Source: Domibacillus mangrovi
Lineage (GTDB): Bacteria > Bacillota > Bacilli > Bacillales > Domibacillaceae
DNA: 64,000 bases
Assembly: GCF_001906925.1 (NCBI RefSeq)
Contig: NZ_MRWQ01000005.1
Location: forward strand, 62,001 to 126,000
Direction: 5' to 3'
In this document: piece by piece, positions 37,004 through 46,684 of the stretch
Numbering within the stretch: the first letter of the stretch is position 1
How the letters are laid out: every line of letters begins with the position of its first letter
Notes under the pieces: model-generated
What the model saw: only the letters and a program-made list of their open reading frames with translations
Told to the model about the DNA's origin: nothing
Databases searched by the model: none
Position numbers and translations under genes: made by a program

Positions 37004-37438
37004 TTAGCAGCTGCCTGGTGTGCTATTTTGAACTTGTGCGCCGGTTTCGCCTCTAAGCAAATCGCCGCCCGTTTCTTCAAGTATATTGTCCGTTACTTTG
37101 TTTGAAATTGCTGTTGCAACCATTTGTAAAATTTCATTTACATCTGTTTGAGATTGCTTGAACTGCTGAACTATGGGCATTTCATCTAGTTCTGTTTCAA
37201 TTTTTTCGATTTTTTCTTCAACCATTTTTAAAGCGGATTCTTTGCCGTAATGCTGGAAGTTTACCGCTTGTTTTTGCAAGCTTTTTAAGCTTGCCATTTT
37301 TTCGCGCAGCTTTTGATTTTCATGAATTTTCGCTTCTGCCTGCTTAAAAAATTCCACTTCTTCCGTTGCTGAAATCATGTCTGCAATTTCTGTTGCTTTT
37401 GCAATAATATCATCTTTTGTATAGATTGCTCTTTCCAT
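37004..37438 (-). CDS. ricA: RicA (YmcA), regulator of RNase Y specificity
   Basis: RicA forms a complex with RicF and RicT that binds Fe-S clusters, directs RNase Y cleavage and promotes biofilm formation, competence and sporulation. The 144-residue helical protein has MISATEEVEFFKQAEAKIHE, SLQKQAVNFQHYGKESALK and the C-terminal GGDLLRGETGAQVQ ending in Cys. It starts 1 nt after the miaB stop and should be co-transcribed with miaB, as in B. subtilis. Its target rny is at 43135-44697. Confidence 0.93.
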   Translation of the reverse strand: MERAIYTKDDIIAKATEIADMISATEEVEFFKQAEAKIHENQKLREKMASLKSLQKQAVNFQHYGKESALKMVEEKIEKIETELDEMPIVQQFKQSQTDVNEILQMVATAISNKVTDNILEETGGDLLRGETGAQVQNSTPGSC

Positions 37439-37439
37439 A

Positions 37440-38978
37440 TTAATTCACCCCGGCCATTTTTTGAGTTTCTATTATTTCTCCATCAAGCGACCACGTTTTT
37501 GCTTCCGTAATTTTCACCGGAATAATTTTGCCAATCGCTGACTTTGGTGCTTTTACATTAACAAGCTTGCTTTTCGATGTGTAGCCCGCTAAAACATCCG
37601 GGTTCTTTTTGCTTTCGCCTTCGATTAATACATCAACAATTTGCCCTTCGTATTTCTTCATTGATTCACCGGCAAGCTCATTAACAAGTGCATTTAAACG
37701 TTGAAGACGTGCTTTTTTTACTTCCATCGGTACATTGTCAACCATCTTCGCTGCCGGTGTTCCTTCACGCGGCGAATAAATGTATGTGTAGGCAAGTTCA
37801 AAGCCGACTTCACGGTAAAGTGACATCGTTTCTTCAAATTGCTCATCCGTTTCATTCGGATAACCAACGATAATGTCCGTTGTCAGCGTCACATTTGGGA
37901 TCGCTGCTTTAATTTTACGTACGAGTTCAAGATAGTCTTCACGCGTATATTTACGCGCCATAATTTTTAACACGTCCGTTGAACCTGATTGGACTGGCAA
38001 ATGAATGTGATCCATTAAATTGCCGCCTTTTGCCAATACCTCAATTAACCGATCATCGAAATCACGCGGATGGCTTGTCATAAAGCGAACGCGCGGAATG
38101 CCGATATGACGAATCTCATCCATTAATTCTCCGAGACCGTACTTTATATCGTCAAGATCTTTTCCGTACGCATTGACATTTTGACCAAGCAGTGTCACTT
38201 CTTGATACCCTTGCGCAGCGAGATGGCGCACTTCCTGAATAATTTCCTCTGGACGGCGGCTTCGCTCTTTCCCACGCGTATATGGAACGATACAATACGT
38301 ACAAAACTTATCGCATCCGTACATAATGTTTACCCACGCTTTAATGTTGCCGCGGCGCACTTTCGGCAAATTTTCAATCACATCGCCTTCCTTTGACCAT
38401 ACTTCAACGACCATTTCCTTCGATAAATATGCTTCATTTAAAATTTCCGGTAAACGGTGTATATTATGCGTACCGAAAATCATATCGACGTGATGATACG
38501 ATTTTAAAATTTTATTGACGACAGATTCTTCCTGTGACATGCAGCCGCAGACGCCGAGTAATAGATTGGGGTTGTCTCGTTTTAACTGTTTTAAAAAACC
38601 GAGTTCTCCAAATACTTTATTTTCTGCGTTTTCGCGAATCGCGCACGTATTCAATAAAATGACGTCTGCTTCTTCCGGGGTATGAACGGCCGTATAACCA
38701 AGCGCCATGAAAATGCCTGCCATCACTTCTGTATCATGTTCATTCATTTGGCATCCGTATGTACGAATGTAAAATTTTCTTTCTTTGCCCATTCCTTGAA
38801 ACCGTTCATCAATTTTAAAGTCATGATGATAGGTAACTTCCTCTTTACCACGCTTTTTTGCCTCTTTCAACGAAGGCGGTGTATAAACGGTTTCAAAGTA
38901 CTGGCTGTAATCCTTGTCGGATTTTTTGTCCGATGGATTAATCGCCTGTTGTCCGTCTTTTCTTTGTTCTTCGTTCAT
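37440..38978 (-). CDS. miaB: tRNA-2-methylthio-N6-dimethylallyladenosine synthase
   Basis: MiaB is a radical-SAM enzyme with two Fe-S clusters that adds the methylthio group to i6A37 made by MiaA. The 512-residue protein has three N-terminal Cys ([29 protein letters not shown]), the radical-SAM triad [16 protein letters not shown] and a C-terminal TRAM domain ([15 protein letters not shown] onward). ATG 38978 follows AAAGGGG; a longer frame to 39017 has no such site. ricA follows directly. Confidence 0.97.
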   Translation of the reverse strand: MNEEQRKDGQQAINPSDKKSDKDYSQYFETVYTPPSLKEAKKRGKEEVTYHHDFKIDERFQGMGKERKFYIRTYGCQMNEHDTEVMAGIFMALGYTAVHTPEEADVILLNTCAIRENAENKVFGELGFLKQLKRDNPNLLLGVCGCMSQEESVVNKILKSYHHVDMIFGTHNIHRLPEILNEAYLSKEMVVEVWSKEGDVIENLPKVRRGNIKAWVNIMYGCDKFCTYCIVPYTRGKERSRRPEEIIQEVRHLAAQGYQEVTLLGQNVNAYGKDLDDIKYGLGELMDEIRHIGIPRVRFMTSHPRDFDDRLIEVLAKGGNLMDHIHLPVQSGSTDVLKIMARKYTREDYLELVRKIKAAIPNVTLTTDIIVGYPNETDEQFEETMSLYREVGFELAYTYIYSPREGTPAAKMVDNVPMEVKKARLQRLNALVNELAGESMKKYEGQIVDVLIEGESKKNPDVLAGYTSKSKLVNVKAPKSAIGKIIPVKITEAKTWSLDGEIIETQKMAGVN

Positions 38979-39065
38979 CGTAAATCCCCTTTCCGATCTT
39001 GCTAAACTATCGTACACATTCCTTTAGTATATAACGTAAAAACAATGGGCTCAAGCAAACAGATG

Positions 39066-39102
39066 AAAAAGACACAGAGAATTGAATTCTCTGTGTCAAA
39101 AA
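39066..39102. terminator. Strong bidirectional terminator
   Basis: GACACAGAGAATT/AATTCTCTGTGTC, a 13-bp perfect stem with a 1-nt centre, flanked by A- and T-runs. It ends the korAB unit upstream of miaB. Confidence 0.85.
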
Positions 39103-39104
39103 AA

Positions 39105-39971
39105 TTAAATAAACTCTTTGACAAGCTGATCAAATGTGGCTTCATCCATTTTCAAATCTGCATGTGCCAGCGGCTCTTCCGAGTAGCCATCAATGAGCTG
39201 TTGGTAAGAAGGACGTTCTTTATCTTGATAAATGATGCCTGTAACTAAGTCGTTATGTTGCATTAATGTATTCATGGCGCCTTCACGACTCGATGGATCA
39301 TAGCCTTCAATATCCGCGAGCTTCGTTAAGTTTTCTTTGAACCAGTCGTATGTGTTCACTTTGTTGTATGTCACACATGGACTGAAGACATTAATCAAGG
39401 AGAAGCCTTTATGATTAAGACCCGCTTCGATGATTGCTGTTAAGTCTTTCAAGTCCGTCGAGAAACTTTGTGCGACAAATGTTGCTCCTGTTGTGACAGC
39501 TAACTGCATAGGTGAGAGCGTCTGCTCGATGGAACCTTGCGGAGTGGATTTTGTTTTGAATCCAGCCGCTGAACGCGGAGACGTCTGCCCTTTCGTTAAT
39601 CCATAAATCTGGTTGTCCATGACGATGTACGTCAAGTCGATGTTACGGCGCATCGCATGAATCGTGTGACCCATACCGATCGCAAAGCCATCACCGTCAC
39701 CGCCAGATGCAATAACCGTTAAGTCTTTGTTTGCCATTTTAACACCTTGTGCAATCGGAAGCGAACGGCCATGAATTCCGTGAAGACCGTATGAGTTAAT
39801 GTAACCGGAAATACGGCCGGAACAGCCGATACCGGAGATGACAGCTAAGTTTTCCGGTGTTAAACCGGCGTTCGCTGCAGCGCGCTGAATCGCTGCCTGC
39901 ACCGAGAAGTCGCCACAGCCCGGGCACCAGTTTGGTTTTACATTATTGCGGAATTCTTTAAATGTCGCCAT
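39105..39971 (-). CDS. korB: 2-oxoacid:ferredoxin oxidoreductase, beta subunit
   Basis: This is the thiamine-diphosphate-binding half of a two-subunit 2-oxoacid (likely 2-oxoglutarate) ferredoxin oxidoreductase. The 288-residue protein has NWCPGCGDFSVQAA, GIGCSGRI, the ThDP motif ASGGDGDGFAIGMGHTIHAM, and MDNQIYGLTKGQTSPRS. The stop of korA and the start of korB are 2 nt apart. The complex turns 2-oxoglutarate and CoA into succinyl-CoA while reducing ferredoxin. The substrate choice is by family resemblance. Confidence 0.93.
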   Translation of the reverse strand: MATFKEFRNNVKPNWCPGCGDFSVQAAIQRAAANAGLTPENLAVISGIGCSGRISGYINSYGLHGIHGRSLPIAQGVKMANKDLTVIASGGDGDGFAIGMGHTIHAMRRNIDLTYIVMDNQIYGLTKGQTSPRSAAGFKTKSTPQGSIEQTLSPMQLAVTTGATFVAQSFSTDLKDLTAIIEAGLNHKGFSLINVFSPCVTYNKVNTYDWFKENLTKLADIEGYDPSSREGAMNTLMQHNDLVTGIIYQDKERPSYQQLIDGYSEEPLAHADLKMDEATFDQLVKEFI

Positions 39972-39973
39972 GA

Positions 39974-41716
39974 TTAGATCAACTCCTTGCTGCTATCAAC
40001 AATATGATGCGGCTGGAATGGATTGCCGTCATATTTCAAAATGCTTTTAATTTTTTGCGGGTAGCCAGCATTCATTTTAATGATGCTTGCCAGTTGGCCC
40101 GTTGCATTGTTTTCCACAACGGCAACATGTTTCGCTGATTCGATTAATGGCAAAATTTCGTCCGTCGGAAATGGATGAACGAGACGCACACGCGCATGAT
40201 TCACTTTCACGCCATCTGCTTCTAAACGCACCATCGCTTCTTCAATCGCGCCGCCTGTTGAGTTAAAGCCGATTAACAGAAGATCTGCTTCTTCGTGTTT
40301 CACATTTTTCTCGATCGGATTTGGGAACGTCTTATGCAGGTTATTCAATTTGCGCATACGCTTGTCCATTTGCGCTTTCCGGTTCGCCGGTGATTCAGAT
40401 GGTTTACCTGTCTCATCATGCTCAACCCCAGTTACGTGATGGATGCCGTTTTCAACACCTGGAATGACACGCGGCGACACACCGTCTTCTGTTACTTCAT
40501 AACGTTTGAAGTATGCTTTGTTTTCAGCTTCTGGCAGACCGTCTGTGACAAGTTTACCACGGCGGATGTCAATTTTGTTGTAATCAAGCTTGTCCACCGT
40601 ATGTTTACCAAGTGAAAGCTGCAAGTCAGATAATATAATAACCGGCACTTGATATTCTTCAGCAATATTAAAGGCTTCAATTGTATCATAGAACCCTTCT
40701 TCTGCTGTACCTGGCGCGATCACGACTTTTGGAATTTCACCGTGTGTGCCGTAAACCATCGCCATTAAATCGGACTGTTCCTGTTTTGTTGGAAGACCGG
40801 TCGATGGTCCGCCACGCTGTGTATCAATGACAACAAGTGGTGTTTCTGTCATGCCGGATAAGCCAATAGCTTCCATCATAAGGGACAAACCAGGTCCCGC
40901 CGACGCCGTAAATGAGCGGATCCCGCCATAGTTCGCGCCGATCGCCATTGTCACTGCCGCAATTTCATCTTCCGTTTGAATAACCGTACCACCAACTTTT
41001 GGCAATTTTTTGATTAAATACTCCATAATTTCAGAAGCGGGTGTAATTGGATAAGCTGGCATGAGGCGGACACCTGCTGCAAGCGCACCAAGTGCAATTG
41101 CGTCGTTGCCAATCATAAACATACGTTTATTTCCGTCTGCTGGAGGGAGTTCAAGTGCGCTTGACTGTCCATCCATTTTTGCCTTCATATAGTCATAGCC
41201 CTGTTGAATGGCCTCCATATTTTTTTGAACGACCTTTTCCCCTTTACGGCCGAAGATTTCTTCAACAACGTCAAGAAATACCGATACATCAAGGTTGATG
41301 ATCGAGCACGTTGCACCGATCGCGACCATGTTTTTCATGAGTGACGTGCCAAGTTCTGTCGCGATTTCTGTAAATGGAACCGCATAAAACGCCGCTTCTG
41401 TATCCTCTGGTTTCATTGGATTAAATTTTGCATCGGCAATGATAATCCCGTCTTGATGAAGTTCTTGATAATTAACATCGATTGTTTCTTGGTCAAATGC
41501 TACAAGAATATCAAGGTCATCCGCGATCGCACTTACTTTTGTTGTACCGACGCGAATTTTGTTGTTCGTATGTCCGCCTTTAATACGGGATGAAAAATGG
41601 CGGTATCCGTACAGATAGTAGCCGAGGCGGTTCAGAGCCGTGGAGAAAATTTCCCCTGTGCTTTCAATCCCCTCACCTTGCTGTCCTCCTACTTTCCATG
41701 AAAGTTGTTCTGGCAT
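39974..41716 (-). CDS. korA: 2-oxoacid:ferredoxin oxidoreductase, fused gamma-alpha subunit
   Basis: This 580-residue protein carries the gamma domain first (WKVGGQQGEGIESTGEIFS, about 1-190). The alpha pyrimidine-binding domain follows (MFMIGNDAIALGALAAGVRL, AYPITPASEIME, TEDEIAAVTMAIGANYGG, FTASAGPGLSLM). A C-terminal CoA-binding type domain completes it (GFNSTGGAIEEAM, LVHPFPTDEI). AAAGGAG precedes ATG 41716. It is the first gene of korAB. B. subtilis has tdh-kbl in this place, so the segment is a lineage-specific replacement. Confidence 0.93.
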   Translation of the reverse strand: MPEQLSWKVGGQQGEGIESTGEIFSTALNRLGYYLYGYRHFSSRIKGGHTNNKIRVGTTKVSAIADDLDILVAFDQETIDVNYQELHQDGIIIADAKFNPMKPEDTEAAFYAVPFTEIATELGTSLMKNMVAIGATCSIINLDVSVFLDVVEEIFGRKGEKVVQKNMEAIQQGYDYMKAKMDGQSSALELPPADGNKRMFMIGNDAIALGALAAGVRLMPAYPITPASEIMEYLIKKLPKVGGTVIQTEDEIAAVTMAIGANYGGIRSFTASAGPGLSLMMEAIGLSGMTETPLVVIDTQRGGPSTGLPTKQEQSDLMAMVYGTHGEIPKVVIAPGTAEEGFYDTIEAFNIAEEYQVPVIILSDLQLSLGKHTVDKLDYNKIDIRRGKLVTDGLPEAENKAYFKRYEVTEDGVSPRVIPGVENGIHHVTGVEHDETGKPSESPANRKAQMDKRMRKLNNLHKTFPNPIEKNVKHEEADLLLIGFNSTGGAIEEAMVRLEADGVKVNHARVRLVHPFPTDEILPLIESAKHVAVVENNATGQLASIIKMNAGYPQKIKSILKYDGNPFQPHHIVDSSKELI

Positions 41717-41905
41717 TGTTCGTTTACACTCCTTTAATCATGTCGGATCATTCGATTTACTTCTTTTAGTCTATCATTTTTTAAGCAATTCACTATTGGA
41801 ATCTTTTATGATATGAAATCACTTATGACAAAACATACCAAGTCAATCGGAATAACACATTGTTTATATTCTACTCTTTTCATTTGATAAAATCAAACAT
41901 TTTTT

Positions 41906-41938
41906 CACAAAAAAATCCCGGTCGATTGACCGGAATTT
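41906..41938 (-). terminator. spoVS terminator
   Basis: TTCCGGTC-AATC-GACCGGGA followed by TTTTTTT on the minus strand. Confidence 0.8.
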
Positions 41939-42199
41939 TTAGCGGGATTGAATAATTAATTTCATGGCTGTCCTCGCTTCACCAGCAATCATTATACTTG
42001 TAAATGCAGGTATACAAATTAAATCAATTCCACCCGGTGCAACGAATCCACGGGCAATCGCAACAGCTTTAACCGCCTGATTGAGCGCGCCGGCACCAAC
42101 GGCTTGAATTTCAGCATTTCCTCTTTCACGCATGACGCCAGCAAGCGCACCAGCGACTGAATTCGGGTTTGATTTTGATGATACTTTCAAGACATCCAT
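41939..42199 (-). CDS. spoVS: Stage V sporulation protein S
   Basis: SpoVS is a small Alba-like protein needed for efficient spore coat formation and acting in early sporulation and septation. The 86-residue protein (the usual length) reads MDVLKVSSKSNPNSVAGALA, AEIQAVGAGALNQAVKAVAI and IPAFTSIMI. GGGGATAA precedes ATG 42199; an in-frame extension to 42238 lacks a site. It lies downstream of ymdB as in B. subtilis. Confidence 0.97.
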   Translation of the reverse strand: MDVLKVSSKSNPNSVAGALAGVMRERGNAEIQAVGAGALNQAVKAVAIARGFVAPGGIDLICIPAFTSIMIAGEARTAMKLIIQSR

Positions 42200-42266
42200 T
42201 CGTTTATCCCCTTTCAAAAACCTCGATTCGTCTTTCATATATATTCAAATGAGGCGGGGCTATGAA

Positions 42267-43067
42267 TTAATAATCGCTGAATGGATGGTCTTCGTTAATT
42301 AAAATACGCCGGATCGATTTGGCGAGACCTGTTTTCCGGTCGACTTGTATGATGCAGCCTGATAACTGCGTGCGACCTTCTTTCGGTACTTCAAAGCGAG
42401 CCGGAAGTGCATTTTGGAATTTTTTAATAATCGCTTCTTTCTCCATACCGAGAATGCCGTCATAAGGACCTGTCATGCCAGCGTCTGTTAAATAGGCTGT
42501 ACCCCCTGGCAACACTCGATTATCTGCTGTCTGTACATGTGTATGCGTTCCAACAACCGCTGTAACCCGCCCATCTAAAAACCACCCCATCGCCTGTTTC
42601 TCACTCGTCGTTTCCGCATGAAAATCAACGAAAATAAATGGCGTGCGTCTCCTTGCTTCCTCAACAAGTTCATCTGCCTTTTTAAACGGGCAGTCGAGAT
42701 CACTCATAAAGACACGTCCTTGGAGGTTAATCACAGCCACTTCAAATTCACCTGCTGGCACGTAAGCAATCCCTTTTCCAGGCACTCCTTCCGGGAAGTT
42801 AGCTGGTCGAATGAGCCATTTTGTTCCGTCAATAAATTCAAAAATATCACGATTGTCCCACGTATGATTGCCCAGTGTGATAACATTCGCCCCGTCATTC
42901 ATAAATGTTTTGTAAATTTTTTCAGTAATGCCACGCCCGCCTGCTGCATTTTCACCGTTTATAATCGTCATCGATGGCCGGTATTTTTGTTTTAATTTTG
43001 GTAAATACTCGCTTACCATATCCCTTCCGGGTGAACCGACAATATCGCCGATAAATAATAGTTCCAT
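42267..43067 (-). CDS. ymdB: YmdB metallophosphodiesterase
   Basis: YmdB is a calcineurin-like phosphodiesterase that hydrolyses cyclic nucleotides in vitro and affects biofilm and motility choice. The 266-residue product has MELLFIGDIVGSPGRDM, INGENAAGGRGITEK, TLGNHTWDN, FVDFHAETTSEK and VVGTHTHVQTADN, which hold the two-metal ligands. AGGGCGGT precedes ATG 43067; the frame extends seven codons upstream without a site. It is downstream of rny on the same strand. Confidence 0.95.
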   Translation of the reverse strand: MELLFIGDIVGSPGRDMVSEYLPKLKQKYRPSMTIINGENAAGGRGITEKIYKTFMNDGANVITLGNHTWDNRDIFEFIDGTKWLIRPANFPEGVPGKGIAYVPAGEFEVAVINLQGRVFMSDLDCPFKKADELVEEARRRTPFIFVDFHAETTSEKQAMGWFLDGRVTAVVGTHTHVQTADNRVLPGGTAYLTDAGMTGPYDGILGMEKEAIIKKFQNALPARFEVPKEGRTQLSGCIIQVDRKTGLAKSIRRILINEDHPFSDY

Positions 43068-43097
43068 AATTACCGCCCTCTTTCTCATTTTATAACA

Positions 43098-43132
43098 AAA
43101 AGAAAGCGATGTGACTAGCTCACACCGCTTTC
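43098..43132 (-). terminator. rny terminator
   Basis: GAAAGCGGTGTGA/TCACATCGCTTTC followed by TTTTTG on the minus strand. Confidence 0.82.
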
Positions 43133-43134
43133 GC

Positions 43135-44697
43135 TTATTTTGCGTATTCTACAGCCCTTGTTTCACGGATGACTGTTACCTTAATGTGACCAGGATAGTC
43201 CAGTTCACCTTCAATGCGTTTCCGAATATCACGTGCAAGTCGATGCGCTTGTAAGTCATCAATTTGTTCCGGTTTTACCATGATTCGTACTTCACGGCCA
43301 GCTTGAATAGCAAAGGATTTCTCAACACCATCATATGATTCAGAGATTTCTTCTAACTTCTCTAAACGGCGAATATAGTTTTCAAGTGTTTCACTTCGTG
43401 CTCCAGGACGGGCAGCTGACAGCGCATCTGCTGCGGCAACAAGAACAGCAATGACGGATGTCGGTTCTGTATCACCATGGTGAGAAGCAATACTGTTGAT
43501 GACGACCGGATGCTCTTTATATTTTTGACCGAGCTCGACACCGATTTCAACATGGCTTCCTTCCACTTCGTGATCAACTGCTTTTCCGATATCATGAAGT
43601 AACCCTGCACGGCGGGCCAGCGTTTCATCTTCACCTAGTTCAGCTGCAAGAAGGCCAGATAAATACGCAACTTCGACGGAATGTTTCAGCACGTTTTGAC
43701 CATAGCTTGTCCGGTATTTTAAACGGCCAAGAATTTTGATCAAATCTGGATGAAGTCCATGAACACCGACTTCAAATGTCGTTTGTTCACCAATTTCGCG
43801 AATATGCTCATCCACTTCACGTCTTGCTTTATCAACCATTTCTTCAATACGTGCTGGATGAATACGTCCGTCCTGCACTAACTTTTCAAGTGCAATGCGG
43901 GCCGTTTCACGGCGGATTGGATCAAAGCCAGACAGAATGACTGCTTCCGGTGTATCATCGATAATTAAATCAATACCTGTCAGCGTTTCAAGTGTACGGA
44001 TGTTGCGTCCCTCACGCCCGATAATGCGGCCTTTCATTTCATCATTTGGCAATGTCACAACCGATACAGTCGTTTCAGCGACGTGATCGGCCGCACAACG
44101 CTGAATGGCAAGTGATAAGACTTCACGTGCTTTCTTGTCTGATTCTTCCTTCGCACGATGCTCATTTTCTTTTACCATGATGGCAATATCGTGAGACAAT
44201 TCTTGTTCCGTTCTTTCTAAAATGATGGAGCGCGCTTCATCTCGGGTCAGAGCAGAAATTCGCTCAAGTTCAGACTGCTGCTTTTTCACCATCTCATCCA
44301 CTTTGCTGTCCATCTCTTCAATATGTTGTTGTCTAGTGTTTAACGCTACCTCTTTAAGTTCGAGCGTTTCTTCTCGCTTATTTAGAGAATCATCCTTTCG
44401 ATCAAGGTTTTCTTCTTTTTGAAGGAGGCGGTTTTCCTGTTTTTGCAATTCATTTCTTCTCTCACGGATTTCAAGTTCTGTTTCCGTACGCAGTTTATGA
44501 ATTTCATCTTTTGCCTCGAGCAATGCTTCTTTTTTCGAAGCTTCCGCTTCACGTTTCGCGTCATCCACAATTTGATCCGCGGCTGTTTTCGCGCCTGCGA
44601 TTTTTGATTCGGCAATGGATTTTCGTACAAAATAGCCAACAACGACACCAATGATAAGGCCAAGCAAAATGGAGATGATTGTAATGGGTTCCATCAT
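43135..44697 (-). CDS. rny: Ribonuclease Y
   Basis: RNase Y is the membrane-anchored endoribonuclease that starts bulk mRNA decay in Bacillus. The 520-residue protein has an N-terminal membrane helix ([20 protein letters not shown]), a long coiled coil (about 40-210), a KH domain ([20 protein letters not shown]) and an HD domain with [16 protein letters not shown] and [18 protein letters not shown] precedes ATG 44697. It has its own terminator, separating it from ymdB. Its modulator ricA lies in the same segment. Confidence 0.98.
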   Translation of the reverse strand: MMEPITIISILLGLIIGVVVGYFVRKSIAESKIAGAKTAADQIVDDAKREAEASKKEALLEAKDEIHKLRTETELEIRERRNELQKQENRLLQKEENLDRKDDSLNKREETLELKEVALNTRQQHIEEMDSKVDEMVKKQQSELERISALTRDEARSIILERTEQELSHDIAIMVKENEHRAKEESDKKAREVLSLAIQRCAADHVAETTVSVVTLPNDEMKGRIIGREGRNIRTLETLTGIDLIIDDTPEAVILSGFDPIRRETARIALEKLVQDGRIHPARIEEMVDKARREVDEHIREIGEQTTFEVGVHGLHPDLIKILGRLKYRTSYGQNVLKHSVEVAYLSGLLAAELGEDETLARRAGLLHDIGKAVDHEVEGSHVEIGVELGQKYKEHPVVINSIASHHGDTEPTSVIAVLVAAADALSAARPGARSETLENYIRRLEKLEEISESYDGVEKSFAIQAGREVRIMVKPEQIDDLQAHRLARDIRKRIEGELDYPGHIKVTVIRETRAVEYAK

Positions 44698-44909
44698 TTC
44701 ACCTCCCCTTGCTATAGATGATTGTCATGTTTTTAACATGTCGGCTGCTGTTACAAATTTAAATGGAACAAACAGCGCTACATTTACATTTCCATTTTCA
44801 AGATAAAAAATGTCAAATATATATTTTCAATTTTATCGGTGTGAAAATTCATTGTCAAGGTTTTCTCAAGGAATGACACCGATTATATAGGCAATGAGAT
44901 GGTTTTAAA

Positions 44910-44937
44910 TAAAAAACAGGAGGTAGCCCTCCTGTTT
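44910..44937 (-). terminator. recA terminator
   Basis: AACAGGAGG-GCTA-CCTCCTGTT followed by TTTTATTT on the minus strand. Confidence 0.85.
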
Positions 44938-44942
44938 AAAAT

Positions 44943-46010
44943 TTATTCTTCTTCAAAAAGCAAGGGATCTTGAAGCGGTATATCTTGATCATTTCCATCC
45001 TCTACCGGCTGCGCAGAGATTTGATCTAGTCCATAGCGCTCACGGATTTTCATCATAATTTCATGGCGCAGTTCTGGATTTTCTTTCAAAAATTGCTTCG
45101 CGTTTTCACGGCCCTGTCCAAGACGCTCTTCATTGTACGAGTACCAGGCACCACTTTTTTGAATTATATCTTCATCGGAACCAAGATCAATAATTTCACC
45201 TTCACGCGAAATGCCTTCTCCGTACATAATATCCACTTCCGCTACACGGAATGGAGGTGCCACCTTATTTTTAACAATTTTAATTTTCGTTTTATTTCCC
45301 ACGATATCATTGCCCTGTTTCAATGCTTCGGCACGTCTTACTTCGAGACGTACAGAGCTATAAAATTTGAGCGCACGGCCGCCCGGTGTTACTTCTGGAT
45401 TTCCGAACATGATCCCGACCTTTTCACGAATCTGGTTAATAAAAATAGCAATTGTATTTGATTTATTGATAGCGCCGGACAGCTTACGGAGTGCCTGCGA
45501 CATGAGACGGGCTTGTAAACCTACGTGGGAGTCACCCATTTCGCCTTCAATTTCCGCTTTTGGCACAAGTGCCGCAACAGAGTCAATAACAATAATATCA
45601 ACGGCACCGCTTCGTACGAGTGCTTCCGCAATTTCAAGCGCCTGCTCACCAGTATCCGGCTGTGATAAAAGTAATTCGTCAATATTAACGCCAAGCTTTT
45701 GGGCATAGACGGGATCAAGCGCATGCTCTGCGTCAATAAAAGCGGCCTGTCCGCCTTTTGCCTGGACTTCTGCAATCGCGTGAAGAGCGACCGTTGTTTT
45801 ACCTGAGCTTTCAGGTCCATAAATTTCCACTATGCGTCCGCGAGGATATCCTCCTACTCCAAGTGCCGCATCAAGTGCTAGAGAACCACTTGGCATTGTT
45901 GATATGCGACGCTCTGCCTGCTCTCCAAGTTTCATGATAGAACCTTTACCGAATTGTTTTTCAATTTGTTTTAGCGCCATATCTAAGGCAGCTTGGCGGT
46001 CATTCGTCAT
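44943..46010 (-). CDS. recA: Recombinase RecA
   Basis: RecA drives homologous strand exchange and LexA self-cleavage. The 355-residue protein has the Walker [48 protein letters not shown], the L1/L2 loops ([31 protein letters not shown]) and an acidic C-terminus. GAGGAGG precedes ATG 46010. A promoter and a LexA box lie upstream. Its usual upstream neighbour cinA is displaced by about 2 kb through metY and a structured-RNA relic. Confidence 0.98.
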   Translation of the reverse strand: MTNDRQAALDMALKQIEKQFGKGSIMKLGEQAERRISTMPSGSLALDAALGVGGYPRGRIVEIYGPESSGKTTVALHAIAEVQAKGGQAAFIDAEHALDPVYAQKLGVNIDELLLSQPDTGEQALEIAEALVRSGAVDIIVIDSVAALVPKAEIEGEMGDSHVGLQARLMSQALRKLSGAINKSNTIAIFINQIREKVGIMFGNPEVTPGGRALKFYSSVRLEVRRAEALKQGNDIVGNKTKIKIVKNKVAPPFRVAEVDIMYGEGISREGEIIDLGSDEDIIQKSGAWYSYNEERLGQGRENAKQFLKENPELRHEIMMKIRERYGLDQISAQPVEDGNDQDIPLQDPLLFEEE

Positions 46011-46084
46011 AAAATTCCTCCTCGTAAATCTCTTAATCTATAGTGGGAACAGCTGTTTTTTTGGTTGTGTAATAACCTGTCATA

Positions 46085-46135
46085 ACTATACCGTATTTAA
46101 AAGTGAATTACAAGCAAAAAACGAACATTTATTCG
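46085..46135 (-). promoter_or_regulatory. recA promoter with SOS (LexA) box
   Basis: On the minus strand TTGTAA (46108-46113), a 17-nt spacer and TATAGT (46085-46090) form the promoter. The element at 46122-46135, CGAACATTTATTCG on the plus strand, matches CGAAC-N4-GTTCG with one mismatch, just upstream of the -35. Confidence 0.75.
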
Positions 46136-46439
46136 TTTGTTTCCACCTGCTTTCAATTAGGGATGAGATGTCACGATGAGTAGAGATTCTGAGAAGAAGC
46201 AGAAGAGTAATAGAAGGGTTTTCTTAAAGCACACCCAGGGACGACGGACTTTGATCTTTTTCCGACAGAACACTCCTTCCTCAAGGAACGTGAAGGGTGT
46301 AGCCCAGTGAGTAGGTGGGAGAGGAATGTCGGTTGGCGATAGCCAAAATATTTGCTATCATGTGCTTGTACAGATGGCTCTTTGAAAACTGAAGATATAA
46401 GGTTGTTGTAGGGAATTCGTCTACAACGTAAAATCTTCA

Positions 46440-46630
46440 ACGTTCTATCGTCCCACGCTCACCGAAGTGGCGAAAACCAAGCGAAAGTAGGGAGCGTGGC
46501 GAGTCAACGTACAAGTAACTTCTAACCGTAGGGACTACGGAGTGAGCCTGCTAAGATAACGGGTGGATACACTCGTGTTCGCAGGAATCCCCCACTTCAA
46601 GCGTTAGCTAAGTGGGGGTAGTTCAAAGTG
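46440..46630 (+). ncRNA. Candidate solo omegaRNA-like right end of an IS200/IS605-type element
   Basis: A chain of stems reads left to right: CCACGCTC/GAGCGTGG (46453-46499), CCGTAG/CTACGG (46526-46540), CCTGC/GCAGG (46547-46585) and CCCCCACTT/AAGTGGGGG (46589-46618, loop with GCGTTAGC). The last hairpin followed by GTAGTTC resembles the right end and guide-RNA scaffold of TnpB-type IS605 elements as I remember them. No tnpA or tnpB frame is present in 46141-46684, so this would be a stranded non-autonomous relic. Family assignment is by visual similarity only. The 46141-46440 part has no gene I can support. Confidence 0.5.
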
Positions 46631-46647
46631 TAACATAACATCTACAA

Positions 46648-46678
46648 AAAAAGCGCGCCCAGACGTGATGGCGCGCCG
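46648..46678 (-). terminator. metY terminator
   Basis: GCGCGCC/GGCGCGC with a 10-nt loop followed by TTTTTTT on the minus strand. Confidence 0.85.
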
Positions 46679-46684
46679 ATCAAA

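Noticed and set aside
46376-46400. GGCTCTTTGAAAACTGAA, a phrase like rRNA spacer sequence
   Set aside because: No 16S, 23S, 5S or tRNA sequence is nearby; short chance or mobile-element similarity.
46171-46440. 89-residue minus-strand frame upstream of recA
   Set aside because: It runs through structured repeat-like sequence, has no ribosome-binding site and resembles no protein I know.
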